64,000 nt of DNA from Suillus spraguei (Eukaryota; Basidiomycota; Agaricomycetes; Boletales; Suillaceae). A program made the position numbers and the translations under genes. How positions within the stretch are numbered: position 1 is the first letter of the stretch; every line of letters starts with the position of its first letter. The notes under the pieces were generated by a model. That model saw only the letters and a program-made list of their open reading frames with translations, had not been told where the DNA came from and did not search any database. The DNA is taken from assembly GCA_016800925.1 (NCBI GenBank), contig JABCPU010000199.1:58469-122468 (forward strand). The letters run 5' to 3'. This document shows, piece after piece, positions 10,972 through 21,909 of this stretch.

Positions 10972-11553
10972 TAAGCACCACGTACCCCGCACGATACAGC
11001 ACCTGATTTTACACCATTGCACATACTATAGGTCAGGATTATTGTCTAGCTCTGGATCAACCCAGTAGTGGACATAGTCTTTAAAGTTCCCTTATTGCTC
11101 GTTAATACATCACGCTCGTTCTCCGTTACCGCTGGACTTTTGATTGTTACTTTTGACTGAACTTCTCACGCTCCACTACTTTACTGCTGAAAGTACCGTG
11201 GACTTCTTTACTGTTTCTTTGCACTGCTCGCAACCTTACCGCTACTGCTGAGGCCACCGCTTGACATTGCTCACTAGACGCAACTGTTACTGACTTTATC
11301 TCGACAACGGTAGCACCGCTACGCACGACACTAGTTCCGGCGGTATCATCGCTGACCACGGCAACCTACCACTGACTTGGACGCTTGTTTCACAAATAAG
11401 TTAGACTCGAACTTGACCATACTAAATAGGCATCCCCCTTTAGGGTCGAACACTCTTGTTCTTACAAGTGAAGCAGACTAGACGGAGCGCAAGACTAACA
11501 TACTAGTTTAGGCAGTGGTTCATCTACAGCCCAAGCTAGGTTGTATCTTTACA
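10972..11553 (+). repeat. Family X LTR-like repeat, left-truncated
   Basis: Matches the family X copies from the motif TAAGCACC to the right end ATCTTTACA. About 375 bp of its left end are missing, cut exactly at the TA of the foldback transposon. It shows the undisturbed order of the two halves of family X, which allowed the nested copies at 4.8-6.7 kb to be sorted. No coding capacity. Confidence 0.7.
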
Positions 11554-12758
11554 TCGGCTTATTCAACCTTGAAGAGTTCTTTTTTGCCATCGTCGAGACA
11601 CTTGACGATGCTGAGGATCCATGGGCTGTGGAAACTCTCGGATGGATCAATGAGTACATATTTGATTTATTGTCAATGTCTACTAACAAGTATTACAGAC
11701 AAGTATTCGGCAAACATGCAGCCAAGGCCATTATGGCCACTTCGAATGATGCGGACTCTGATCTTGCAAAAATGCGGGTGAGACGTGCTGCCCAAAAACA
11801 AGGGGCCTTGTCGACTGCAGCAACTAGCAATTCTGTTGCCAGTGCTCCACCTCGTCTGCCTCCTCCAAAGCCGACCCAGAAAGAAGCAGCCCCCTCGACT
11901 GCAGTGACTACCAGTATTCCTCCCCTGAGTCAGCATCCTGTCACTCCACCTAGTATGTTACTGTCACTTGCTCCATCATCGCCATTGTCACTCCTGTCTT
12001 CACCTAAACTCCCATCACCCTTGAAGCGAGACACTTCTATGGCAAAAACTGCTGAACCTGCCACTGCTAACAATGCTCCTACTACTCCCACTGATCCCCA
12101 GCCACCTCCGACTGCACGACGAAAGGTAGTCCCGAAACCCAAGCCTGTAAAGCCAAAGTCAAGTGTCCACCCCACATGTTTTGTTGCTAGACGCACCCAA
12201 GTTGTTGTTGAAGAATCAGCACCTGTCATACCTGTTACGAACTGGGATGGCGTCACCAGCAACAGTGAAAAGACACAGACGGTCTGCTGGGAAGTTCTAC
12301 AATGTCCAAGACAGGACAAGGTGAAAGTACGAGGAACGTGTTCCAGTACAATCAAAGGTTCGGCCTCAAAGACAAGTCTAAGAGGTTCTACGAGAATAGA
12401 GACTAAGGCTAAGGAGTGCTTAGACTTAGAAACGATTCTAGACGACTTAGGTTGGAGACCTAAGTGAAGGATATTCCAGGTAAAACCCAGTAAGATTAAA
12501 GTACCATATACAAGTGTAATACAATGTGCTTAAATAGGTCAATATGTGCGCACGGACCAAGAGAGACGTGGGAATGTAAGTTTGTATCCAAAGAAGGAAG
12601 GCAACTAAAGTACAGATGTGTTGAGCATATGAGTCAGAGTCATGTTATGTAACATACAAGTAAAGAGGACGAAGGGAAAATGAATAGGGGTACGTACAAC
12701 TGTAACAATACCTCAGAAGACACAGGCTGCCCCACGCCATGGTAGAATGGCTGCTTAG
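11554..12758 (+). pseudogene. C-terminal part of the DUF6698-like gene, carrying a solo LTR
   Basis: Directly after the family X end, a frame reads FNLEEFFFAIVETLDDAEDP, WAVETLGWINEYIFDLLSM and YYRQVFGKHAAKAIM, then about 150 residues rich in Pro, Ser, Thr and Ala. The LEEFF..I...L.D..DPW pattern resembles the C-terminus of the same uncharacterised family as 8734-9330. The frame enters a gypsy solo LTR at 12233; skipping the LTR and one copy of the ATACC duplication, the original frame would continue only about 14 more codons to a TAG at 12756-12758. As it stands it reads into the LTR and stops at 12467. Confidence 0.45.
12233..12707 (-). mobile_element. Solo LTR of the gypsy family, TSD ATACC
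   Basis: 475 bp, starting TGTTACGAACTGGGATGGCG and ending GTACAACTGTAACA, clearly the same LTR as those of gypsy copies B, C and D, in minus orientation. Perfect 5-bp duplications ATACC flank it at 12228-12232 and 12708-12712. No internal gypsy sequence is attached, so it arose by LTR-LTR recombination after insertion. Confidence 0.93.
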
Positions 12759-13299
12759 GTATGGTTGTTTCTTGCTCATTCACTTGGTCTGATTTTAGCT
12801 CATATTTTGCGCCCAGATTTACCCATCATGGACTCTCTGTATGGCTCATTCCCTGCATTCACGCTATCACAACATCATTTCTTGCTCTCGACATGCTCTC
12901 AATCATGCTTAGATGGGTAATCGGACTTGGACTTGTATTGCTTTGGTGCAATGGCTGTGTACCTTCTTTGTATTGATAGCAATGTGAAATCTACTGCATT
13001 CTGTCTATTGCTTTACCATGTGATACCAGACTGGTATGAGTGGTATAAACCTGGATAAGAATACCAAGGATGGGCAGTCATTACAAGGCGCCTCAAGACC
13101 TATGAAGGGTCTAATTCTGACTGTGCTTTGAACAACCTTGTGCCTAGCTGGCATTGGGGAGTAGTTCTGTATATGGTACATTCAGGCTCGGTGAGGTCCA
13201 TCAGGCTGGGGGGCTCTTGCCAAGCCTGGGAGTGTCTTACCAGGGTGCGCCACTTTTGCTGATGTTGTGACACACAGATGGCAAATAATCTGCTCTCAT
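12759..13299. other. No gene seen; probable 3' flank
   Basis: Short frames only. The first part may be the 3' untranslated region of the gene ending at 12758. Nothing else is supported up to the CTCAT duplication at 13295. Confidence 0.35.
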
Positions 13300-13839
13300 T
13301 GTTATGAACTGGGATGGCATCACCAGCGACAGTGAAATGACATAGACAGTCTGCTGGGAAGTTCTACAATGTCCAAAAGAGGACAAGGCGAAAGTACAAG
13401 GAACGTGTTCTGAGTACTATCAAGGGTTCGGCCTCAAAGACAAGTCTAAGAGGTTCTACGAGAATAGAGACTAAGACTAAAGGAGTGCTTAGACTTAGAG
13501 ACGACTAAAGATTGGGGATCTTTAGCGAAGAGGAATCCAGGTAAAACTCAGTAAGATTAAAGTAAGGAATCTACTACAAGTACACTGTGCTTATATAGGT
13601 ACATATGTGCGCACAGACCAGGTAACTGTGAGAGTATAACTGCGTATCCTAATAAGGAAGGCATGTATCATACAGGCGTGTTGAGATGCATGAGTCAGGG
13701 ATAAGGACATGTGTTTAGCATACGCGTATGCTAAACTGGCTGAGTCCAAGAACGGAGTCATGGGGAGTCACATATTACAGTGAACTATCTCCGTATTATA
13801 CAAGTGAGCGGACATGCATAATATCCCGTATGATACGGG

Positions 13840-14235
13840 CCAGCGGACCATGGGCCCATGGTAGAAATATCCTCGTTCATGACGGATGGGCCGGGAGGAA
13901 TATTATTCCCGATGACGGCGGGTGGGCCCATGCAAGGAATATGTAGAGTAGATGAGTGGGCCGATGTACATGAATATCCGGTAGACGGATGGGCCGAGGT
14001 AGTTAGATATTATGTAGATGGGTGTACCAAGGTAGATGTGTATCAGGTAGACAGGTATGTGAAGGGTACTTGTTATCACATACACGGGTGGGCCCAGACA
14101 CATATTAGACGGTTGGGCCGAGAGTGTTATATAAAATATTGTATTAGACGGGTGGGCCGAGGGTGTTGTACAGTATATTATATCAGACGGGTGGGCCGAG
14201 GGTGGTATAAAATATAGACGGGTGGGCCCATGTGT
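13840..14235 (+). repeat. Left minisatellite arm (GACGGGTGGGCCGAGG-type units)
   Basis: At least ten imperfect units share the core GACGGGTGGGCC with short AT-rich spacers containing TAT/ATA. Spacing varies between about 30 and 45 bp. The open frame across it is a by-product of the repeat. Confidence 0.8.
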
Positions 14236-14429
14236 ATGATAATTGTAGACATGGCGGAGCTGAGGTAGTTGCATATCATCTGACTGGACCTTCAGACCTC
14301 TGCAGCTAGCTTGCTAACCCTATGCATATCCTAGCCCACCCTGAGCACAGCTCACCCACCACTATGTCCGGACTTTCCCTCCTCTGACATCTGAGACTTC
14401 CGATCCTCATCAATGTCCTAAATACCTCC

Positions 14430-17240
14430 CCTTGGGTGCCAGGTAACAATGTGAAACATATCAATCCATACATCTTAAGTGCCGAACCCCGAACGCCGGC
14501 ACCTGGGACTCGGGACTCATCACCATGTGAAAAATATTGATCTACATATTTTAAGTGCTGAACCCCAACCCCTGGCACCCAGGACTTAGAACAATGTGAG
14601 GCAATACAGAGATATTGATTCACACATATTGAGTGCCGAACCCCAAACTCTGGCACCCGGCACTCGGGACTCGGGCCTTGGGACTCATAACAATGTGAAA
14701 GATATCAATGCACATATTAGACACCAAACCCTGAACTCCGGCACCCGGCAGTCGGGAATTGGGACTCAGGCCTCATAACAATGTGAGAGATATTGATCCA
14801 CATATTTTAACACCGAACCTCGAACCCCAGCACCTGGGAGTTAGAACAATGTGAGGCAATCCAAAGATATTGATTTACACATGTTGAGTGCCAAACTCCA
14901 AACTCCGGCACCCGGCACTCAGGGATCAGGATTCGGGACTCATAACAATGTGAAAGATATCGATCCACATATTTTATGTGCTGAACCCTGAACTCCGGCA
15001 CCCGGGAGTTAGAACAATGTGAGGCAATACACAGATATTGATTTACACATGTTGAGTGCCGAACCCTGAACTCCGGCACCCGGCACTCGGGACTCGGGCC
15101 TTGGAACTTATAACAATGTGAAAGATGTCAATGCACATATTCTATCACCGAACCCCAAACTCCGGCACCCGGGAGTTAGAAATATGTGAGGCAATACAAA
15201 GATATTGATTTACACACATGTGGAGTGCCGAACCCCGAACTTCGGCACCCGGCAGTTGGGAATCTGGACTCGGGACTCATAACCATGTGAAAGATATCGA
15301 TCCACATATTTAACCACCCAACCCCGAACCCCAGCACCCGGGAGTGAGAACAATGTGAGTCAATACAAAGATATTGATGTACACATGTTGAATGCCGAAC
15401 CCCGAACTCCGGCACCCGACACTCGGGACTCGGGACTTGGTACTCATAACAATGAGACAGATATCGATCCACATATTTTAACACCAAACCCCAAACACCG
15501 CCACCCGTGAGTTAGAACCATGTGAGGCAATACAAAGTTGAGTCCTGAATTACGATCACTGAGTGCCGGGTTACCATGTGAGGCAATACAAAGATATTGA
15601 TTTACACATGTTGAGTGCCGAACCCCGCACTCCGGCACCTGGGAGTTAGCACAATGTGAGGCAATACCATGATATTGATTTACACATGTTGAGTGCCGAA
15701 CCCCAAGTGCCGGAGCTCGGGGTTTGGCAGTCAAAACAATGTGAGGCAATACCATAATATTGATTTACACATGTTGAGTGCCGAACCCCGAGTGCCGGAG
15801 CTCAGGGTTCGGCAGTCAAAACAATGTGAAAGACCTCGATCCACATATTTTATGTGCCGAACCCCGAACTCCGGCACTCGGGACTTCCAAGCTCCAGCAC
15901 CCGGGAGTTAGCACAATGTGAGGCAATACCATGATATTGATTTACACAAGTTGAGTGCCGATCCCCGAGTGCTGAGTCCCGAGTGCCGGAGTTCGGGGTT
16001 CGGCACATAAAATATGTGGATCGACGTCTTTCACATTGTTTTGACTGCCGAACCCCGAGCTCCGGCACTCGGGGTTCGGCACTCAACATGTGTAAATCAA
16101 TATTATGGTATTGCCTCACATTGTGCTAACTCCCAGGTGCCGGAGCTCGGAAGTCCCGAGTCCCGAGTGCCGGCGCTCGGGGTTCGGCAGTCAAAACAAT
16201 GTGAAAGACCTCGATCCACATATTTTATGTGCCGAACCCCGAACTCCGGCACTCGGGACTCAGGACTTCCGAGCTCCGGCACCCAGGAGTTAGCACAATG
16301 TGAGGCAATACCATAATATTGATTTACACATGTTGAGTGCCGAACCCCGAGCTCCGGCACCCGGCACTCGGGGATCGGCACTCAACTTGTGTAAATCAAT
16401 ATCATGGTATTGCCTCACATTGTGCTAACTCCCGGGTGCCGGAGCTTGGAAGTCCCGAGTCCTGAGTGCCGGAGTTCGGGGTTCAGCACATAAAATATGT
16501 GGATTGAGGTCTTTCACATTGTTTTGACTGCTGAACCCTGAGCTCCGGCACTCGGGGTTCAGCACTCAACATGTGTAAATCAATATCATGGTATTGCCTC
16601 ACATTGTGCTAATTCCCGGGTGCCGGAGCTCGGGGTTCGGCACTCAACATGTGTAAATCAATATCATGGTATTGCCTCACATTGTGCTAACTCCCGGGTG
16701 CCGGAGCTCGGGGTTCGGCAGTCAAAACAATGTGAAAGACCTCGATCCACATATTTTATGTGCCGAACCCCGAACTCCGGCACCCGGCAATCGGGACTCG
16801 GGACTTGGTACTCATAACAATGTGAATGATATCGATCCACATATTTTAACACCAAACCCCAAACCCCGCCACCTGCGAGTTACAACTATGTGAGGCAATA
16901 CAAAGATATTGATTTACACATGTTGAGTGCCGAACCCCGAGCTCCGGCACCTGGGAGTTAGCACAATGTGAGGCAATACCATGATATTGATTTACACATG
17001 TTGAGTGCCAAACCCCGAGTGCCGGAGCTCGGGGTTCGGCAGTCAAAACAATGTGAAAGACCTCAATCCACATATTTTATGTGCCAAACCCCGAACTCCG
17101 GCACCCGGCACTCGGGACTTGGGACTTGGTACTCATAATGTGAAAGATCTTGATCAACATATTGTCAGTGCTGAACCCTGAACCCCGGCACCCAGCACTC
17201 GGGACTCAGGACTCGGGACTCAGAACAATGTGAGGCAATA
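14430..17240. repeat. Tandem array, ~168-bp period made of two ~84-bp halves, with inverted blocks
   Basis: The motif GTGAGGCAATA recurs at 14596, 14851, 15019, 15186, 15355 (variant) and 15522, spaced 167-169 bp after the first interval. Each period holds two related halves, one with GATATTGATTTACACATGTTG and one with GATATCGATCCACATATTTT cut short here, each followed by a GC-rich block around CCGAACCCCGAACTCCGGCA. Near 15985-16175 and 16365-16700 the units switch to the opposite strand and back. Open frames seen on both strands are repeat artefacts. Confidence 0.85.
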
Positions 17241-17919
17241 GACACCTATTGATCCACACATTCTAAGTGCCGAACTCCGAACTCCGAAATCTGGTAGTCT
17301 ACTATTTAGGGGTTCGCAGTTCGGTACTCGGGCTTTTGCACTTGAGACCAAAAACAATGTTAGGCAATAAAATGACTTTGATCCACACATTTTTGGTAGA
17401 TATCTTTTTCATCTCAAATCTTGAATCTCGAGTGCCGAACCCCGAATCCCAAAATCTGGTAGTCTACAATTTCGGGGTCCGGTCCTCGGGACTCAGACAC
17501 ATGTCAGGCAACAACAAAACTTTGATCCACACATTTTTGGTAGATGTCTGTTTTGTCTCGAATCTCGAGTTTCTAGTTTCTAGTTTTGGTACTCTGCACC
17601 CGCACCCGGCACTCGGCACTAGATGACTCCACACATGGACTTTAAATCTTTCACCTTGTGTGTTGTGTTTCAGGTGTCCGGGTATCCGGAATTCAGGAAA
17701 TCTCTAGTTTGAATCTCCAGTTTCGAGTTCCTGGATTCGGGACTTGGCACCCGGCACCCGGCACCTCAATTATCGATGAATGTCAGACATGATGAATTCA
17801 GGTTTTCGTGCTTCAGGGTTTAGATTTTGGTGGTTGATGGTAGGTATATGCACTCATAGGGTGCATGTATCCTATGTGTTTGATTCTCTGGTGGCTACAT
17901 CAGCTGTACGTCTTTATGA

Positions 17920-18440
17920 TACATATCTAGGCCCACCCGTATATGTAATATATTTTACCTCGGCCCACCCATCTATGTAAAATTCCCCCACGTCGGCCCA
18001 CCCGTCTATGCAATAAATATTTTACTGCACCCTCGGCCCACCCATCTATGTAATACACCCCACGTCAGCCTACCCGTATATGTAATATTCTCTCCCCTCG
18101 GCCCACCTGTATATGTAATATTCTCTCACCTCGGCCCACCCGTATATGTAATATTCTCTTACCTCGGCCCACCCGTCTATGCAATAATATTTGCCTTGCA
18201 TCTCTCTTCAGCCCAGCTGTCTATAATATCCTACTCTACATACTACCCAGATGGGCCCACCCATCTCTGTCGGGGATGATATCCCCCTGGCCCATCCGTC
18301 AACATCAGAAATCATGTTTCCCTCGGCCCACCCGTCTCTCCCACAAATACAAGTCTCCCGGCCTACCCGTCTCCGTCGGAAATAATTTTCCCCCCGGCCC
18401 ATCCGTCAACATCGAGGATATACATAACCTCGGCCCATGG
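17920..18440 (-). repeat. Right minisatellite arm
   Basis: Inverted counterpart of the left arm: units with CTCGGCCCACCCGT and TATGTAATATTCTCT repeat roughly every 36-40 bp, then become longer units with GGCCCATCCGTCAACATC. Homologous to 42236-42640. Confidence 0.8.
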
Positions 18441-18640
18441 TCCGCTGGCCCGTCTTTGATGGGATATTATGTTGGTCGGGTGACCCGTATAGTACGGAGT
18501 TTGTCACTGAAGGGGCTCGGGGAGTTAGGATATCACATGTGACGTCTGATAGAGGTGGAAGTGTCTGAGCAATAGGCTTTGTATCACATGATATGCAAGA
18601 AAGAAAGGGAAAATGAATAGGGGCACATACGACTGTAACA

Positions 18641-20285
18641 CTCATCTGATCCTAAAACAGATGATAACGAGTGCTATGTGAACCTTCTCTCATCTGATCC
18701 TAATGTTGATCATATGCTCCACCTTCTTTTGATTATAAAAAATAATGCTTCAATGGTACTCAAGTCACCCCTCTCACAATTGATGATACTAACATATTTT
18801 TTCACTTAGGCTAATTCCTCATGCACCAGGACTCCTTCCTCTCATATTGCAAGTCAGTCTCACACCAGGACTCCATCCTTTCCTGTTGCAAGTCAGTCTT
18901 GCACTAGGAATCCATCCTCACCTGTTGCGAGTTACCCTCACATCAGTACTCCTTCTCCTTGAATTCTACCTTAGTCACTGTCACAACCCTTATAACCAAT
19001 TAAGGCAGGGGCAGAGACTAGGACTCAAACTAAGGTTATCACAAGAGAAAAGGATAGCAGGTACATCTGGTTGCTACACTTGGTAGATACAAGAGGTTTG
19101 AACTAAAGAACTACTACAACAAAACTAGCTAACTATATACACATATTGAAACTGAGATATAAACTGAGTCTGAAACTACTAGCCAATCATAAAATAGAAA
19201 TGAGAATTGTACGATGTGATAATTATGACATAGTTATGACATCATATTCTAGAAGGTTCTAAGATCACGTGATACTATCTTATCTTATCTTATCCGATAG
19301 CATCATAGAAGATCTCTTCATCTTTGTCAGGAAGTTTGATTATAGAAGCGGATATGGGGATTTCAATAGGGTTAGGGTTTGTCTTAGCACTGGGTTTAGA
19401 CACTTTAGGGAAATTGAGGAAAGAATAATGGTTTGTATTTGGAATTCATGACAGTCACTTGCATGCCAATACTCGGTACTCCATCCCCACCATCTTCCTG
19501 CTCATAAATGCACCTTGCAAATCAACCTGGACATTTTTTGATACATTTTACATTTATTCGGCGGTCTTTCTTCTGTGTAGACTACGAAAATGTTTGTGCC
19601 AATACCTAGTGAAAATATGACTGGCAGATAACCCTAACCCTACCGCAAGACTTGAGACATGTTTTCTGAGCGCTTTGTTTGAACGGAGTTTGAACTCCAC
19701 AAATTTCACGCGAGCTTTCTGAACTGTCAAGGTGCATCCTGACTTTTCATAATATGTTTTTAATCCTACTCTGAACGACCCTATCGTATCTTCTACGTCT
19801 CGACCCAAACTTCAAAGCGTGTTTCACTGATGTGAAGAGCTTTACTCTTTGCATCCGAAACGCGCCGATACATTTCCTTTTACGATGTTTACCTTGTACT
19901 TAGACGCTTAGTTCCTTATTATCACACCACCAAACGACTTCGACTTTGTTCATAATCTCCCTTTCACCGTCGTCGTCTGTCCCCTTTGTCATTGACGCTC
20001 CCTTTCATCTTCACGAACACACTCTCGCAACGAATATCTCAGTTTACCATTCTCTTATGCTCATTCTGGTCAATGAGTCACTCTACAACATATATAGGTA
20101 GTTCATGTACTCTCATCTCAATAGCAGAATATCACGCAGTATTTTCCCGCTCAAATCACGCAGAAAGTCCAAACGAAGTCATACGTCTATTCCTTTTGCG
20201 CTATAACGAACTCTGTCTCACAACTTGCCTCGAAACATTCCCCTTCTGAACTCGCCAACAGCCTTCCACATGGCACGCTTCCGCC
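18641..20285. other. No gene seen; short direct repeats near 18826-18960
   Basis: Three imperfect copies of a unit near 45-50 bp (containing CACCAGGACTCC and GTTGCAAGTCAGTC) lie at about 18826-18960. The rest has only short frames. The last ~700 bp may hold degraded upstream sequence of the tyrosine recombinase that starts to be recognisable at 20316. Confidence 0.4.
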
Positions 20286-21064
20286 ATGGTACATCATACC
20301 AGACGCGGCTTCTTAAAAATGGTACCTCCTTCTGCTCGTTGGGCCAAGCGCCCGCCTGTCACTATCGAGGCACTATCCATTCTCTATGACAATCTCACCT
20401 TCTCCGAGCCGGCTGATTGCGCAGTCGGGGCTGCCGCCTTCACTGCCTTCTGGTGTTGCTGTCGCCTGGGTGAACTAGTCATTCCGAGTCCTAACCTTTT
20501 CGATCCATCCAAACACGTCTCTCGATCAACTCTTCCTCTTGCTATCTTCGTCTTGCCCAACTCTTCTCGCGCAGCTGCGCTTCGCATCCCTTGGACCAAA
20601 ACGACCAGGGAAGGAGGCGCCACCATATCCATCACCGCTCGTCCACACCGCACATGTCCCTTGGCCGCGCTGGGACAGCATACTCTTATAAACGCCAACG
20701 TTCCCGCGAACGCTCCTCTCTTCGCTTATCGCGCGTTGACGGGTTGGTCTCCCTTGACCCGCCAAGAGTTCATCTCCAGATGCAACTCCATATGGACTTC
20801 CCAGGGCTTTCCACCCATGCCCGGTCACGCCTTCCGCATTGGCGGGGCCACTGAACTTCTCCTCCAGGGTGTACATCCTGACGTGGTTGCCTCACAAGGC
20901 AGGTGGACATCGCGGTCCTTTCTCGAGTAATGGCGCAGAATCGAAATTATCTTGCCTCTCTTTATATCGTCTTCTATTAACAGTGATCGCATCTCAAACG
21001 TAGATACCATCATGGACTCTTATGCTCAGCAACAATGTCTCTCACGCCCTGCACCCTCTGTTTA
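20286..21064 (+). pseudogene. Tyrosine recombinase (Crypton/DIRS-like) fragment with the catalytic Tyr lost
   Basis: The frame reads KRPPVTIEALSILYDNL, FWCCCRLGELVIPSPN, WTKTTREGGATISITARPH, then GHAFRIGGATELLLQGVHPD and GRWTSRSFLE. These are the C-terminal blocks of a tyrosine recombinase: the first Arg in CRLGEL (codon 20463-20465), HAFR as the H-x-x-R box (20826-20837). The stop TAA (20928-20930) stands where the family has the nucleophilic Tyr (FLEYWR); after it the reading resumes WRRIEIILPLFISSSI in the same frame to TAA 21062-21064. The N-terminal core-binding part is not recognisable. Fungal YR elements of several groups share these blocks, so the exact class is open. Confidence 0.7.
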
Positions 21065-21580
21065 ATAATCTATCTCTCCTACCATTATCATACGGGCGCC
21101 ACTCTTGCAATCACATTTCTGATTTGGTCTAATCGCATCTCTAAGTGTGTGGGTTGGTCTCCGAAGGAGACGCTACCGTCGTGAGCTGCGCTTTTTCTTT
21201 GGTTTGGTATCGCTTTCTCCTTCAGACACAACGTCTGCTCCCGATACTAAATCACTTAGCGCTCCGAAGAGCTGTCTTCCTCCTCCCCCCGATCCGTGTA
21301 GTTTGTTGTCTCGATACACGCGCCTTCGGGTACTCCGAGCTCCACAGACACAGAGCTCCGAGCTTTATAGACACCGAGCCAAATCTGTCTCGGCCAATCA
21401 ACACCAGCCCTTCCCACACAAAAAACCAAAACCTCCTACTCTCCTTCTGAGTGCACTAAGATTTGTTTTCATTCTCCCATGGCTCTCACTTACTGCCAAT
21501 ACCTTCGCTTAGATTGACCGCACGTACTCTCTCCTAGGTCAATCACTATCTCGCTCCACCGATATCGCTAATATACAAAG
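21065..21580. other. No gene seen
   Basis: Ser/Pro/Arg-rich short frames overlap here without recognisable motifs; probably flank of the recombinase element and of the duplicated segment. Confidence 0.3.
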
Positions 21581-21866
21581 GTTGATACTTCCCAGGGCTA
21601 CAATATCAAATGACTATGCTGACGCACCGACTACTAGTAGCTGTCAGGTCAAATCAATTAAGTCAGTCAGTGCTGACTGACGCCTGACAACACTGGGATT
21701 TAGAAATTGAACATGCCAGGATCAAAAGCAAACCATCTCTTGCCACATTTTATCGAATCCTTGTACCACTCGCGATGACTCGCATGGCAACTATCTCGTC
21801 ATCACTTTTTCGAGGGGGACTGACGTGGCTAAGGTGCTCAACATTTCCATCGCGTTTTCTATCACA

Positions 21867-21872
21867 TATATA
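21867..21872 (+). promoter_or_regulatory. Possible TATA box of aspartic protease copy 1
   Basis: TATATA lies 38 bp before the ATG at 21910; the same spacing is kept in copy 2 (about 25938). If used, the leader would be only a few bases, so the real start of transcription is uncertain. Confidence 0.35.
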
Positions 21873-21909
21873 GTGGGCCACCGAGTATGATATGACTTTT
21901 CAGTGAGTC

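Larger units (their letters stand above)
13725..18545. mobile_element. Non-coding minisatellite-bearing element with inverted terminal regions
   Basis: Left (about 13770-14235) and right (about 17920-18520) ends are inverted, diverged copies of each other; for example GACGGGCCAGCGGACCATGG-like sequence occurs inverted near 18445 and as CGGGCCAGCGGACCATGGGC near 13840. Between them lies a 2.8-kb tandem array and a TC/GT-rich transition zone. No protein of its own is visible. A second partial copy (right end only) is at 42008-42728, so it is a repeated, presumably mobile, family, non-autonomous if so. The exact ends are uncertain by tens of bases; I cannot name the superfamily. Confidence 0.65.
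13300..18640 (-). mobile_element. Second gypsy solo LTR, split by a minisatellite element, TSD CTCAT
   Basis: 13300 to about 13722 matches most of the gypsy LTR (start TGTTATGAACTGGGATGGCA, the CAGTAAGATTAAAGT motif near 13550, GTGCGCAC). The missing end is at about 18575-18640 (GGGAAAATGAATAGGGGC ... GACTGTAACA). CTCAT stands on both outer sides (13295-13299 and 18641-18645), so both parts are one old solo LTR that was later opened by a roughly 4.8-kb insertion. The breakpoints inside the LTR are not sharp; ACATGTG occurs near both and may be a target duplication. Confidence 0.85.

Noticed and set aside
12233..12467. Last ~78 residues of the frame starting at 11541 as a genuine protein domain
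   Set aside because: They are encoded by the solo LTR inserted with the ATACC duplication.
14306..17073. Many 60-120 residue open frames on both strands
   Set aside because: They repeat the same peptide pieces because the DNA is a tandem repeat with few stop codons; no independent coding signal.
14430..17240. CRISPR-like regular repeats
   Set aside because: Units are ~84/168 bp, imperfect, without unique spacers, partly inverted, and in a eukaryotic genome; this is a tandem satellite.
21147..21512. Overlapping Arg/Ser/Pro-rich frames
   Set aside because: Two frames are open at once over the same DNA with no recognisable domain; composition alone explains them.
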